From Methanomassiliicoccales archaeon (GTDB taxonomy: Archaea > Thermoplasmatota > Thermoplasmata > RBG-16-68-12 > SOIM01): a stretch of 64,000 nucleotides of DNA. The position numbers were made by a program, and so were the translations under genes. How positions within the stretch are numbered: the first letter of the stretch is position 1; each line of letters starts with the position of its first letter. This document shows positions 41,086 through 50,828 of this stretch, in pieces. The notes below the pieces were generated by a model, which was given only the letters and a program-made list of their open reading frames with translations, was not told the DNA's origin and did not search any database. The DNA lies in contig SOIM01000037.1 in the NCBI GenBank assembly GCA_004377185.1, positions 1 through 64,000 on the forward strand. Direction: 5' to 3'.

Positions 41086-41631
41086 TTGAGAGAACTGTGG
41101 AAAGACAACAACTATTCCTATTTGAAGCTGGAGGAGGCCAAAGAGGTCGACAACTTCCTGATAGAAGGGATCGAGGACGAGGAGAGCGGGTTCGACTTCT
41201 TCAAGGGACTTGGAATTGTCGGATACTCTTCCACGTTCAAGGCGTGGCTCAGGAAATTCCCAAGACCGATCTTTCTTGTTGCTGTCAAAGACAAGAGGCT
41301 CGTGTCATGGATGTATGTGGAGGAATGGGAAGAACCGGCGAATGACGGATTCCCAGTCTATGTTCTCCGGGCTGTTGAGACCCTTCCTGGGTTAAGGGGG
41401 AAGAGGATCGGGCTCAGACTGTTTCTGCTGATGTTGAAGCAGACTGCTGGTTATGTGATTACCAAACCTATCACACCCGAAGCAAGGCGTTTCTTCGAAA
41501 AACTCGGCTTCAAGGACGAAACTGAGATGCATAATCCACCTATCGACTTGTCCCACAGGTCCAGCTATCTCGTGTTTCCGGTATACAAAAGACGGGAGGT
41601 CCTCGAGGATTTTGAGGGATACTTGTCCTGA
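41086..41631 (+). CDS. GNAT-family N-acetyltransferase
   Basis: 181 residues, starting at TTG 41086. The acetyl-CoA loop is LRGKRIGLRLFLL after VYVLRAVETLPG, and a C-terminal PEARRFFEKLGFKDETEM closes the GNAT fold. The substrate is unknown. It lies 46 bp after the paralogue pair and may be the last gene of the sensor operon. It is convergent with the surface-protein operon, 3 bp away. Confidence 0.8.
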   Translation: MRELWKDNNYSYLKLEEAKEVDNFLIEGIEDEESGFDFFKGLGIVGYSSTFKAWLRKFPRPIFLVAVKDKRLVSWMYVEEWEEPANDGFPVYVLRAVETLPGLRGKRIGLRLFLLMLKQTAGYVITKPITPEARRFFEKLGFKDETEMHNPPIDLSHRSSYLVFPVYKRREVLEDFEGYLS

Positions 41632-41634
41632 ACA

Positions 41635-42414
41635 CTATCTCCTTCTTCTTTTCCTTCGGATGGTGGAGGGAAGCAATATCAGAATCACCAATATAAGAAT
41701 GACAACAATGGCGATGACTAGTATGCCTGGGTCGCCTCTTGGGCTGTAGAAATCCCCGATCACCAAAGTATCACCCATAGTCTTCTCAATCTTTCCGTCG
41801 CCATCGAGATCTATCTCAATTGTAATAGTGTGTCTTCCGGGCGATACGTCTTTGGTAATCCACTTCAGGCTGGCCGTTCCCTCGCTGAAGGGAGATATCT
41901 CATCTATGGTTGAGCCTCCTACGAACTCGCCATCCACAAGGAAACTGACCAAGACGTTCTTGAGGGTCGAGTTTGACGGATTGGATACCGTCGCCCTCAA
42001 GTTTATGGGGTTCACTACATAGATGTCGAAGGTTTCAACGGTCATTACTGTCTCGTTCCCTTTGTGGGAGAATGCCTCGATGTTCAACACCATACGCTGG
42101 GCGATCGGAGGGGCCGAGACATTGATCTGGAATATGTTACTATCTTGGGTTTCGTTAAATCTGTCCGCAAGTATCGGACTGGCTTCGGACACGTTCGCCC
42201 CCGTCAGATGCGCTCCCACCTGCCATTTACCACTATCCTCGGCTGGTCCGCCGACCACCGTCACGTTGTAGGCAGCCTTCTTCCCGACCTCCAAGGCCTC
42301 AGGTCCGATTACGAAGACCCTCACTTCAGAATCCTGTGCGACCGCCTCCTGGAAAAGTGGGACTGCGGAGATGAGCATCAGAACAGCAACTAGTGGGGCC
42401 AGTAACTTCCTCAT
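41635..42414 (-). CDS. secreted membrane-anchored protein (CARDB-like)
   Basis: 259 residues: Sec signal peptide (MRKLLAPLVAVLMLISAVP, cleavage near AVAQD), two Ig/CARDB-like beta domains (VTVVGGPAEDSGKWQVGAHL and ATVSNPSNSTLKNVLVSFLVDGEF), a C-terminal membrane helix (PGILVIAIVVILILVILILL) and a basic RRKRRRR stop. Several N-glycosylation sequons occur (NVT, NVS, NET). Its ATG overlaps the stop of the giant AglB by 4 bp, so the two are co-expressed; it may be a partner or substrate of AglB. Confidence 0.8.
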   Translation of the reverse strand: MRKLLAPLVAVLMLISAVPLFQEAVAQDSEVRVFVIGPEALEVGKKAAYNVTVVGGPAEDSGKWQVGAHLTGANVSEASPILADRFNETQDSNIFQINVSAPPIAQRMVLNIEAFSHKGNETVMTVETFDIYVVNPINLRATVSNPSNSTLKNVLVSFLVDGEFVGGSTIDEISPFSEGTASLKWITKDVSPGRHTITIEIDLDGDGKIEKTMGDTLVIGDFYSPRGDPGILVIAIVVILILVILILLPSTIRRKRRRR

Positions 42415-45400
42415 CGTCCTCTCCTCTCTCTCCTGCCTCTGAGCACCCTGTACGCTATCATCAGCAACAGGACCAACCCAAGGGCCACAATCACATACAA
42501 GTACGCATCCACTTCCTCCGTCAGGGACATGTCCCTTCCTGAAACGACTATATTGGGCACTTCCAGACTGAAAGTCGGCAGAAAGGCCGGTACACCCAGT
42601 ATGTCATCCACAGTTCTGTCATCGTTCTCGTAGCACAGTATAATCGCCCGACTCGATGGTGCTGTTCCCACGATGGTGAACCTGAGCGTCATCTTCAGAG
42701 TGGAGTTTCCATCCACCTCGACCGCCTCGAGGGTGTCCGAATACGTCTTGCGCACGGGATCCTGCATGTCAGCCATCCATCCATCTGACGACAGCTCATC
42801 GCCGTTGACTATGCTTAGGTAGAATTCCTCCTTGCTGTTCCCTAGGTTCTTCAGTTCAATCTCATACACGATATGAGTGCCATCGTATGTGGCTGGCAAG
42901 GTGGTCAGCACTAGATCCATTCCCCTGATCTTCTCTATGTCCACTTGAAGAACAACACTGTCTGTGGTCGCACTGCTATTCTCTGAGCGGACCACTGCAT
43001 GGAGGGGGCCATGGTCGACGGAAGCGTTTGCTGGAGTGTTTATCCTCACCTGCACTGAGGCGGTGTCTCCTACCGTCCCGTAGTCCAAGACGACCTTCGA
43101 TGGTGTGAAAGTATATTCCCAGTCATCGGACGGACCCGTCCCTTCCAGTGTGAAGGCATCTTCGACGTTTCCCTCATTCGTGACCGTTATTGTGTATACC
43201 ACGGATTGGCCCTGAGCGATCTCCTCCTTCTGGCCTGAATCCCATTCAACGGATACCAGCCTCTTCAATGTCTTTGTGAGCTGAAGATTCACCGCGGACA
43301 CGTCCTCAATCAGAACAGTCTTCGAGGCTTCGTACATGACCCCCGCACCCTTCTCCTCAACGGACGTGCTAGCCTCCACAAGGTACCCACCTGGTGGGAG
43401 ATAGAGCTCGTAGCGCCCCAACTCGTCCGTCTTCAACTCCACCGATCCGTTGGCGGTGAATTTCACGTCCGAGACCTGTCTCTCGTTGTCTCTGAAGGTG
43501 ACAACTCCCGAGACTCGGTGCCCCGCCAGCAGTGGTATGTCGTATTCATTCTCGCTGTAGGGTGCAATTGTGGTCTCACCCAGGAAGGTGTAATGTCCCA
43601 ACATCCTGTGGACGTAGATTGTATAATCGCCTGGCATGACCTCCACCGAGTAGTTACCTGTGGAATCTGAATAGACCGTCACGTTCTGCGCGGACAGGCT
43701 TCTCGCTATGAACTGGACCTGGACAGATGTTCCCACTCCACCTATGGAGACCCATCCAGAGATTGTGGAGTTCTCGAACGTCTTCTCGATCTGAATGTCG
43801 AAGACAACCGTAGATTCTCCTTGGTCTATGTGAAGGTTTGAATCGTGCGTGTATCTCACATATCTTGTGGTGCCTGCTTCCGATTCGGTCGTGCTGTGGT
43901 CCACATGCACCACATAATCTCCCCAAAGCAGATGTCCCTCGTATCTACCTGAGGATTCCGTCCTGAAGGTGACGGAACCGCCAACAGTCCTTTGGAATGT
44001 TATGTCCAGAGACTCCCGGACTATGGAGCCCTTGTATCTCAGAAGGCCTGTTACCCTTGTTGATTCTTCGAACTGCAAGTCGAGAATGGTGCCGCCCGCC
44101 ACCTGGAAACCCTCAATGAACGAATACTCATCCCCATCGAATTCCTCGGTCGAGGAAGCGGTATATTCACCTAGAGCCAGGAAGACCTCGAATTCACCGT
44201 CAGAGACGTTCAAGGTCAATACATCGGGTCCCACGATATCCACCAGTGCGCTTGCGGCTTCGCCCTCCAATTCGACCGTTCCTTGGACAAGCCCTCTCTT
44301 CACCACATCCAAATCATGGGCCAGGTCGTCCTGATCAATTATCAGTTGAATCTCATCTACCGTTCTGTTCTGGTATCTCAGGTCCCCCGAGAGCGATATG
44401 TTCTGATCGATCACTACGCGATAGCCTCCCGGCCTCAGGTTAACTGAGTAGGCGCCATTGGAGCTCCTCGTCCTGGTGCTGATGGACCCGTTGCTAATTG
44501 ACCGGAACTCAATATCCACATTATCTTCAATCAGGGGCATTTCATCCAATATGAGTGTTCCTGAAACTGTGATGTTTTTTGGTGTGACAGAGAAGTTGAG
44601 TTCTTCCCTCAAATCTTCAATCGGGGATAAGGGCCTGCTTACATCCTCGAAACCTCTGGCACTCACCAAGAGAGAATATTCACCGTCTGGTAGAAGTTGT
44701 GCCTGGTACGCTCCCTCAAAACCCGTCAGGAAGACGAGTGTCCTCCCTTCCTCATCTGTGTAGCTGAGAACAACATCCGCTAGACCCTCCTCCACATCTC
44801 TTTCGCCAGAATCGTCCATGTCATAATAGACAAAGCCAGCCATCTTCTCTGCCTCTTCGAGTGTTATTTCATGTTCCATGTTAACGTTCAAAACCACAAG
44901 AGATGCGTACACCTCGCCCTCACTGAACGCGCTAATCTTGTAGCTTCCGATGGGTAGCACAGCACTATACTCGCCGTACTTGTTCGTCTCAGCGTTGAAG
45001 GTCCCACTCTCACCCTCGAAGTACACTCTGACTCTTGCGAGAGGCTGTCCCCTGCTCAACGCAGTCCCACTCAACACCGCTGAGGGCGTCATGAGGATGT
45101 CCAAGGGCGTGTCTTTGCCTTGTTTCACATATCTGGACCCGACATATGCAGACCTTTGTCCATCCGAATCGTAGACCGAGTAGACGTTGTAGATCCCTTC
45201 TTTGAGCGATACCGAGAACCTACCTGAACCATCAGAATAGACCAATCTATCTTTCGGGTCCAGCGACTGCGATTTGAACTCGATGAGGGTGTAGGGGGCA
45301 ATCTTGGCACCAACCACTGTTCGGCCTGAGACAGTTCCAGTGGGGACCAGTGTGATGTTTAGAGTTTCGTTCTTGCCCATGGAAAGTACCACTCTCATGG

Positions 45401-48400
45401 GGAGGCTCGATTCGTCCCCTGTCTTGATTTCCAACGTCATTTCGCCAGAAAGCAGATTCTCAAGAGCGAAGCTCCCATTTGAATCGGAATTGGATGTGAT
45501 CGTGGTGTCATTTGTGCTGTCATACAACTGAACGCTCGCGTTCTGTGCTGACTCGCCCTTGTGGGTGCGGACGGTGCCTGTTATGGATGTTGCCGTGACG
45601 TTGATATCTCTCTCAAGGACCTCATCCCTTTCCACCGTCTGTGCCTCCAGTCCTATCAGTCTCTCTTCAGTTTCAAGAGTCACTTCGTAATCACCCGGAA
45701 AAGCACCTTCCAGATTGTAGCTGCCGTTCTCATCCGTGGTGACCTGCCAGATCTCGTCCACATCTGTGTGGTTGAATGTCAATTGCGCATTCGGGAAGAC
45801 AATCTCATCTTCGTCATATACGGTGTTGTAGTTCCTGTCAAGATACACAGTGCCCGTCAGGGAACCGCCCGAGACGTCTATGTCCTTCGTTATGATGTAA
45901 TCCAAGATTCCATCCCTGTCCGCGTCGATGTTCCTTCTCATTGCCTGGTCCTCGGTCACGTTGAATTTCACAATATCAAGTTCGGTTGCGCCAAGATTGG
46001 TGAGGTCCTGCAACTTTCCTACTGAGACCTGAAGTTCGATTTCTCCCCATGGAGCCAGAGCGCTGTATCTTCCCTCGGAATCCGTTCTTGTGAGATAATG
46101 GACCGTCTGTAGTTCGTCCCTTATCGTGATCCAAGCGCCCGAAAGTGGTGAAACACCATCCACAAGCACAGTGCCGTTGACGTAGGCCCCATCATAGTAT
46201 TTCAGTATCACGACTCCGTTGTACAAAGTCGACCTGGCGCTGGCGTCCACCACGCCTTCCATCTCCCCCGCGTTTATCTTCTGTTGTATGTCAATCGCGT
46301 CCTCAAAGTTGATGGCTGTCCAAGCTTCCGTATGATTTGCCAGCTCGTTCTGCGGATATGGGTTGAAATAGGCTGTCCTGTAGGCAACTCTGAAGTGGGT
46401 CATGTTCCAGCTCTGTATAGGTTGGTACTGCTCATATTCGCCGCTCAGGCCCGGAATCCACACGTTATCCTTCCCCAGGTCCTCTCCGCTGTAGCCCACG
46501 AACGCCTCGTATAGCATGCTTTTCCAGAACATGTCCTGATACTCGATCCTCACGTTACTGGTCGTTGCACCTATTGGAACCTCGTGTGGGGCGAACTCAC
46601 CCATGTTGGTCTCGGCAACGAGCTTGAAGAAGTCTATGGGCTGGTTCTGGACCATTCGATGGTCCGACAGCTTGGCAGGGGCATAGAAGATCCCGGTCTG
46701 TTGTCCCGAGAAGGGGAACAGTCGCGAATCGATCGCAAAATAAAGGATGCTCTTGCCTGTGACCTGCCTTATGTCGTGGTAGAAGTCCGCCATCTTGTTT
46801 ACGTCCAGATGGCTGATGAAGTGAACCCGCAGGGCGATGTACATGGCATTCTGAATATCCATCTGGCTGTCGCGGGGGCTGTATTTGTCTGGATCTGCAA
46901 GTATGGCCGGGATGTAGTTCCCCGGGTTCTTGAGTATGTCCTCAACCTTCTCGTACTCCATTCCATATCTGGTGATGATGTCTCTCACACCATCGCTCAG
47001 CCTTTTGCTTCCTCCGTTCGTGATGTAATCGCCTTCAATCAGCCTCGATATCAGAAGCGCTATGGCATCGTTCTCACCTTGCGCCATGATGAAGTTTCCA
47101 GCCAGCTGGTATCCGTTCAGGAAGTTGTCGGCAACGGTCGGATGCTTGCCCGCATTCACCGCCTCGAAACCGTAGTCCCACCAACTGAGGAAGGCTGGTC
47201 TGTCGGCCACGGGCAGTGTGTCCGCATCCTGTTCAGCAAGCCAATCCCAAGCGGCAGGCCAGTACCGTGTCTTCAGAGGTAGCGAGTATCCGAACGCCCC
47301 AAGGAAGAAGTTCCTTCCTTCCACGAGCCCAGCAGGTTCCAAAAAGTCTGGGAGCATGTCCGCGATGGCTTGGTCGTACTTCCTCTTCTCTTCGAAAGGC
47401 ATTCCCGCATCAACACCGTACCAGATGTTGGGAAGCAGGATCAGCCCAGTGATGAAGAGAGCCCCAACCACATGCCTCAGTTTTATGCTCTTCCTTATTG
47501 CATAGAGTTTGTTGCCCCTCCGTTCATCATACGACTTCTTAATACTCCGGAAGTCGAGCTTGTCAACTATGATTATGAGTGCCCATCCAGCCGTCATGGC
47601 GATGGCCGGAGCCGCATTGAACATGAACCTAGCGGCGGACAGGGCCATGAATATCGAGGCGCCGCTCCAAATGACCAGGAACAGATAGAAAGGCTCCAGT
47701 CTCTTCGGGATTTGAATGAAGAAATACGCTAAGGCGGCTAATGATAAATAGAAAGAGACGGCTCCGAACGCGAGAGCCATCTGGCTGAAGTTCGGGGCCT
47801 GCGCTTCCGCGATTGTTTCATATGTTTTGGTTCTCACGAAATAGCCAGCACCGCTTATGAAGCTCTGGGCGACCGCGGGATTGATGATGGCCAGTATTGC
47901 GAAGGATATCCCAAACGTCACGAACACAGCCGGGATCACCAATGCCCACGGAAGGTCCCTCGTGAAGGTGAAGATTGCGCCCAGGGCCACTGCAGCAAGA
48001 AACAGTATCATTGGCGCGTCAAACCAGGTCCGCACAAACCCGTAAGAATGGTACCACGGGAAGGAAACAAGAAGAGCAACGCCCACCGTTATTGTGAAGC
48101 AGATCAGGATGCCCATCGGGTCTTTGTTCCTGAGCCTGCCTACCAGAAGCTGGAAGCCGAAGTACACCAGGATGATGATAATTATGTAGGCAAAACCCTT
48201 CCAGGCCAGGGCTATCGCTGCAATGGAGAACGCTGACATCATCGAATAGAGAACTGATTTCTTGTTGTTGGCGAAGAAGTCCCTTAAACCGCCCTTGATG
48301 CTGCCCCATTTCTTCCAGCGGGTGACCCATTTCTTGTCCTCCAGCAGTTGGAGAGCTCTCAGAAAGAAGAAGAAGGCCGTGACTGCGAAGAACAGGGCGT

Positions 48401-48917
48401 ACGCGTCATGGTCCGCGTTCGAGAACGGACTACGTTGTATGTGTGCCGGCATTATTGCCAGGAGGAATGCGGCCGCCATTCCTGCCCTTCGTCCAAATGC
48501 CTCCTTGGTCAGGAAGAAGAGGGGGAATATGGTCAGGCTGCCCCAAACCGCAGTTGAGAACAGGAAGGAGAGCCAAACGGAAACATCAACGCTGGGTGCC
48601 AGTGGGGAGAAGACTATGCCTATCACCGCGACCGACCAGTCATACAATGGCGGTCTGCCCGCCCTCAATCCTATCGGATATCCCAGAAGCGGATCATGGA
48701 CCAGGTGTTTGCCGTTCTCCACAACATAATCGATTATCCTCTTGTGATAGTACGAGTCCGAACCGCCAGATACCAGAAAAGCAGGGTCCGTTGCAAGAGC
48801 GTATCCGAAGTAGGTCCTGAGAAACATGGCAACTGCGAAAATCCCAATGAGAATACTCAGAGTAGTCCAGTTCTTGCTGAACCATGCTCTTGCCTCATCT
48901 ATCGTACTAGATGCCAT
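42411..48917 (-). CDS. aglB: AglB/STT3 oligosaccharyltransferase with giant repeat-containing extracellular region
   Basis: 2168 residues from ATG 48917. The first about 500 residues carry some 11-13 membrane helices and the STT3 acidic motifs (GGSDSYYHKRI near 54; NADHDAY near 170). WWDYG, the sequon-binding motif, is at about 580. The soluble domain runs to about 900. Then come roughly ten Cna-B/carboxypeptidase-regulatory-like beta domains (GTVYLDRNYNTVYDEDE, SGTLILDEMPL and similar), two NEW3/CARDB-like domains from about 1885, and a final membrane helix (YLYVIVALGLVLLLMIAY) with a basic tail. It transfers lipid-linked glycans to Asn. Normal AglB is about 600-1000 residues. Confidence 0.93.
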   Translation of the reverse strand: MASSTIDEARAWFSKNWTTLSILIGIFAVAMFLRTYFGYALATDPAFLVSGGSDSYYHKRIIDYVVENGKHLVHDPLLGYPIGLRAGRPPLYDWSVAVIGIVFSPLAPSVDVSVWLSFLFSTAVWGSLTIFPLFFLTKEAFGRRAGMAAAFLLAIMPAHIQRSPFSNADHDAYALFFAVTAFFFFLRALQLLEDKKWVTRWKKWGSIKGGLRDFFANNKKSVLYSMMSAFSIAAIALAWKGFAYIIIIILVYFGFQLLVGRLRNKDPMGILICFTITVGVALLVSFPWYHSYGFVRTWFDAPMILFLAAVALGAIFTFTRDLPWALVIPAVFVTFGISFAILAIINPAVAQSFISGAGYFVRTKTYETIAEAQAPNFSQMALAFGAVSFYLSLAALAYFFIQIPKRLEPFYLFLVIWSGASIFMALSAARFMFNAAPAIAMTAGWALIIIVDKLDFRSIKKSYDERRGNKLYAIRKSIKLRHVVGALFITGLILLPNIWYGVDAGMPFEEKRKYDQAIADMLPDFLEPAGLVEGRNFFLGAFGYSLPLKTRYWPAAWDWLAEQDADTLPVADRPAFLSWWDYGFEAVNAGKHPTVADNFLNGYQLAGNFIMAQGENDAIALLISRLIEGDYITNGGSKRLSDGVRDIITRYGMEYEKVEDILKNPGNYIPAILADPDKYSPRDSQMDIQNAMYIALRVHFISHLDVNKMADFYHDIRQVTGKSILYFAIDSRLFPFSGQQTGIFYAPAKLSDHRMVQNQPIDFFKLVAETNMGEFAPHEVPIGATTSNVRIEYQDMFWKSMLYEAFVGYSGEDLGKDNVWIPGLSGEYEQYQPIQSWNMTHFRVAYRTAYFNPYPQNELANHTEAWTAINFEDAIDIQQKINAGEMEGVVDASARSTLYNGVVILKYYDGAYVNGTVLVDGVSPLSGAWITIRDELQTVHYLTRTDSEGRYSALAPWGEIELQVSVGKLQDLTNLGATELDIVKFNVTEDQAMRRNIDADRDGILDYIITKDIDVSGGSLTGTVYLDRNYNTVYDEDEIVFPNAQLTFNHTDVDEIWQVTTDENGSYNLEGAFPGDYEVTLETEERLIGLEAQTVERDEVLERDINVTATSITGTVRTHKGESAQNASVQLYDSTNDTTITSNSDSNGSFALENLLSGEMTLEIKTGDESSLPMRVVLSMGKNETLNITLVPTGTVSGRTVVGAKIAPYTLIEFKSQSLDPKDRLVYSDGSGRFSVSLKEGIYNVYSVYDSDGQRSAYVGSRYVKQGKDTPLDILMTPSAVLSGTALSRGQPLARVRVYFEGESGTFNAETNKYGEYSAVLPIGSYKISAFSEGEVYASLVVLNVNMEHEITLEEAEKMAGFVYYDMDDSGERDVEEGLADVVLSYTDEEGRTLVFLTGFEGAYQAQLLPDGEYSLLVSARGFEDVSRPLSPIEDLREELNFSVTPKNITVSGTLILDEMPLIEDNVDIEFRSISNGSISTRTRSSNGAYSVNLRPGGYRVVIDQNISLSGDLRYQNRTVDEIQLIIDQDDLAHDLDVVKRGLVQGTVELEGEAASALVDIVGPDVLTLNVSDGEFEVFLALGEYTASSTEEFDGDEYSFIEGFQVAGGTILDLQFEESTRVTGLLRYKGSIVRESLDITFQRTVGGSVTFRTESSGRYEGHLLWGDYVVHVDHSTTESEAGTTRYVRYTHDSNLHIDQGESTVVFDIQIEKTFENSTISGWVSIGGVGTSVQVQFIARSLSAQNVTVYSDSTGNYSVEVMPGDYTIYVHRMLGHYTFLGETTIAPYSENEYDIPLLAGHRVSGVVTFRDNERQVSDVKFTANGSVELKTDELGRYELYLPPGGYLVEASTSVEEKGAGVMYEASKTVLIEDVSAVNLQLTKTLKRLVSVEWDSGQKEEIAQGQSVVYTITVTNEGNVEDAFTLEGTGPSDDWEYTFTPSKVVLDYGTVGDTASVQVRINTPANASVDHGPLHAVVRSENSSATTDSVVLQVDIEKIRGMDLVLTTLPATYDGTHIVYEIELKNLGNSKEEFYLSIVNGDELSSDGWMADMQDPVRKTYSDTLEAVEVDGNSTLKMTLRFTIVGTAPSSRAIILCYENDDRTVDDILGVPAFLPTFSLEVPNIVVSGRDMSLTEEVDAYLYVIVALGLVLLLMIAYRVLRGRRERRGR

Positions 48918-49109
48918 GTTTCGCACCGCAGAAGGTGAAAAGCACCATATACTGACCGGCTATTTATTGATTATTCCCCAGTTACGTCCGTCTGGATGCT
49001 CACAATCCAATCCAGTTCTAGGCTTAATGGTTTGCTATTTGGTCATTTGGAACGAGCTGTCCGGTTTCTGCAGTCAGAATCCGAAATGGCCGTTCCCCAT
49101 GTTCTGAAG

Positions 49110-49829
49110 CTATTTGCCAGGTAAGCCTGAGGCCTTCCTGCCCAGTATAGTCATGTAGGCCGAGTATCTCCGCAGTCCTGGCATTGTTCCCAGAAGGGCC
49201 TCATCCAATCTGGTAGCAAATCTGCTGAATCTCCTTGCCATGCCTTTGAGGGTACCTGGCACTCTGTACGTTATGTGTGGGAGAAGATAGGACAGGAGGA
49301 AATGGTGCTCCTTCCATTCGGGTGAGAACTGATCATTCACAGCTTCATACAAATGGGCTGGATCCAGAGGTTGCTCCCCCGCCTCGTGTCTCTCGGTCGA
49401 GAAGTATCGTCTTGCCATATTGGCGAAGAAGTTGTGCGCAAGGGGTTCCTGAACCAGGAAGAGTCCTTCGTCCCTGAGGACCCTCTTCACCTCCGCCAGA
49501 CATTCATCCATTCTCCCTGGGAAGTGGTGGAGAATCGCCCTGGCCGTTACACCGTCCATTGAGGAGTCCTTGAACGGAAGGTTTGTCGCATCACCAAGAA
49601 CTGCCTGAACGCCCTCCACTCTGTTCTTGAGCACCTCCAGATCCGTGTCCAGTGAAATCACCGTGGTACGGCCGCCTTCCATTAGTGGGCTTGCGAAATC
49701 CCCCGACCCTCCTCCCAGATCCAGGACGAAATCTGGATGGATTCTTGCCATGGTTTCCTTTGGTCGGAGGGACAGTCTCTCCCACAGCATTCTGTTCACC
49801 ACTGGGTCAACTTTCCACTCAACTCTCAA
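49110..49829 (-). CDS. class I SAM-dependent methyltransferase
   Basis: 239 residues. The SAM-binding motif I is VLDLGGGSGDFASPLMEGG, motif II acid loop is ISLDTDLEVL, motif IV is GVTARAILHHFPG, and VKRVLRDEGLFLVQEPLAH follows, as in UbiE/Methyltransf_11 proteins. The C-terminal 80 residues are basic and specific. Substrate unknown; glycan or lipid modification fits the AglB neighbourhood. Overlaps the upstream methyltransferase by 11 bp. Confidence 0.85.
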   Translation of the reverse strand: MRVEWKVDPVVNRMLWERLSLRPKETMARIHPDFVLDLGGGSGDFASPLMEGGRTTVISLDTDLEVLKNRVEGVQAVLGDATNLPFKDSSMDGVTARAILHHFPGRMDECLAEVKRVLRDEGLFLVQEPLAHNFFANMARRYFSTERHEAGEQPLDPAHLYEAVNDQFSPEWKEHHFLLSYLLPHITYRVPGTLKGMARRFSRFATRLDEALLGTMPGLRRYSAYMTILGRKASGLPGK

Positions 49830-50541
49830 GTGACGACCTCTTCTTGCCTACTACCTGGAAGGCGTTCGAGAAATTCCAGAAGAAGGGTGAAGTCTTGACC
49901 AACTGGGACCCTATCTTGTACATCAACTTTCCAGGATTCCTTGGCGGTTTGAACTCGAAATCGATCGGATATTTGGAAAGGAGTCTCCTTAACATACTAT
50001 ATGATAATGGATAGACATTGTAGACTTTCCCCCTCCCGGTTCGTCTCACCTCCTTCTCGGCCTTGTCTCTGGGAAGATAGGAAAGGAAGAGCAGACCGAA
50101 GTGACCCTCCATTGGCCAGAATTTATTGTTCGTAGTGAGATAGAAGACGCCCCCATCATTCAAGGAGAGCACGATCCTCTGAAGGAGCCCATCCTGGTCT
50201 TCCACATGTTCCAGAACATCGCTGCAGAGAACTATGTCGTACTGCTCTTCTCCATCAAGATCGAAGAGGGATTTCACTTCAAAGGTCGCATTCACGATGC
50301 CCTCTCGTTCGGCCCTAGCCTTGCATCTGGTGATGTAAGATTCATTTAGGTCTATGCCCTTGATTCTCTTCACCCTCGCGGCCGCTGGAAGTGAGAGAGC
50401 TCCAAGCCCGCAGCCCATATCCAGGACACTGCATTCCTCCAGCGGTTTCGTCAGCTGTGGATAGAGAAGGGACAGAATGTCATCGATGTGTTCCTCCCTG
50501 TACCGCATTCGTTCGTAGCACTTCTCTTCCAATCTGGACAA
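49819..50541 (-). CDS. class I SAM-dependent methyltransferase (UbiG-like)
   Basis: 240 residues. Motif I is VLDMGCGLGALSLPAAA, then GIDLNESYITRCKARAE, DIVLCSDVLEHVEDQDGLL and LSLNDGGVFYLTTNN. The C-terminal part (SMLRRLLSKYPIDFEFKPPRNPGKLMYKIG) is typical of small UbiG-like enzymes acting on lipids or glycans. It is the first gene of a two-methyltransferase operon and is divergent from the Trm112-like gene. Confidence 0.85.
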   Translation of the reverse strand: MSRLEEKCYERMRYREEHIDDILSLLYPQLTKPLEECSVLDMGCGLGALSLPAAARVKRIKGIDLNESYITRCKARAEREGIVNATFEVKSLFDLDGEEQYDIVLCSDVLEHVEDQDGLLQRIVLSLNDGGVFYLTTNNKFWPMEGHFGLLFLSYLPRDKAEKEVRRTGRGKVYNVYPLSYSMLRRLLSKYPIDFEFKPPRNPGKLMYKIGSQLVKTSPFFWNFSNAFQVVGKKRSSLES

Positions 50542-50663
50542 GAATCAAACCTCTACGGAATTGGCATTACGGTATATTTACTCTTAATATTAATGTCGCT
50601 GAGGCGAATTTATATTAGAACCTTCTCTGTTCTAGGCTTGGTGCTCCTTTGAAGAGGTCTTTG

Positions 50664-50828
50664 ATGGAAATCATCTGCTGTCCTGTCTGTAAGGCTGATC
50701 TGGAGTTGAAGGTGGACAAAGAAGAAGGGGAGGAGATCATAGAAGGGTCGCTCACATGCGTGAAATGCAGACATCCATACCCAATAGAGGACGGGATACC
50801 GAACCTTCTGCCGCCAGAGACTAAATGA
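50664..50828 (+). CDS. Trm112-like zinc protein
   Basis: 54-residue ORF not in the track: MEIICCPVCKADLEL, an acidic hinge, LTCVKCRHPYPIEDGIPNLLP. Two CxxC pairs plus the PIEDGIPNLLP end are the Trm112/YcaR signature. In Archaea, Trm112 activates several methyltransferases that modify tRNA and other targets. It lies opposite two methyltransferase genes, from which it diverges. TTTATATT (about 50609) drives it. Its stop overlaps the tsr3 stop by 8 bp. Confidence 0.85.
   Translation: MEIICCPVCKADLELKVDKEEGEEIIEGSLTCVKCRHPYPIEDGIPNLLPPETK

Noticed and set aside
44246-48938. Many plus-strand ORFs across the AglB gene
   Set aside because: All are antisense shadows of one long conserved reading frame; compositions are skewed and no domain is recognisable.
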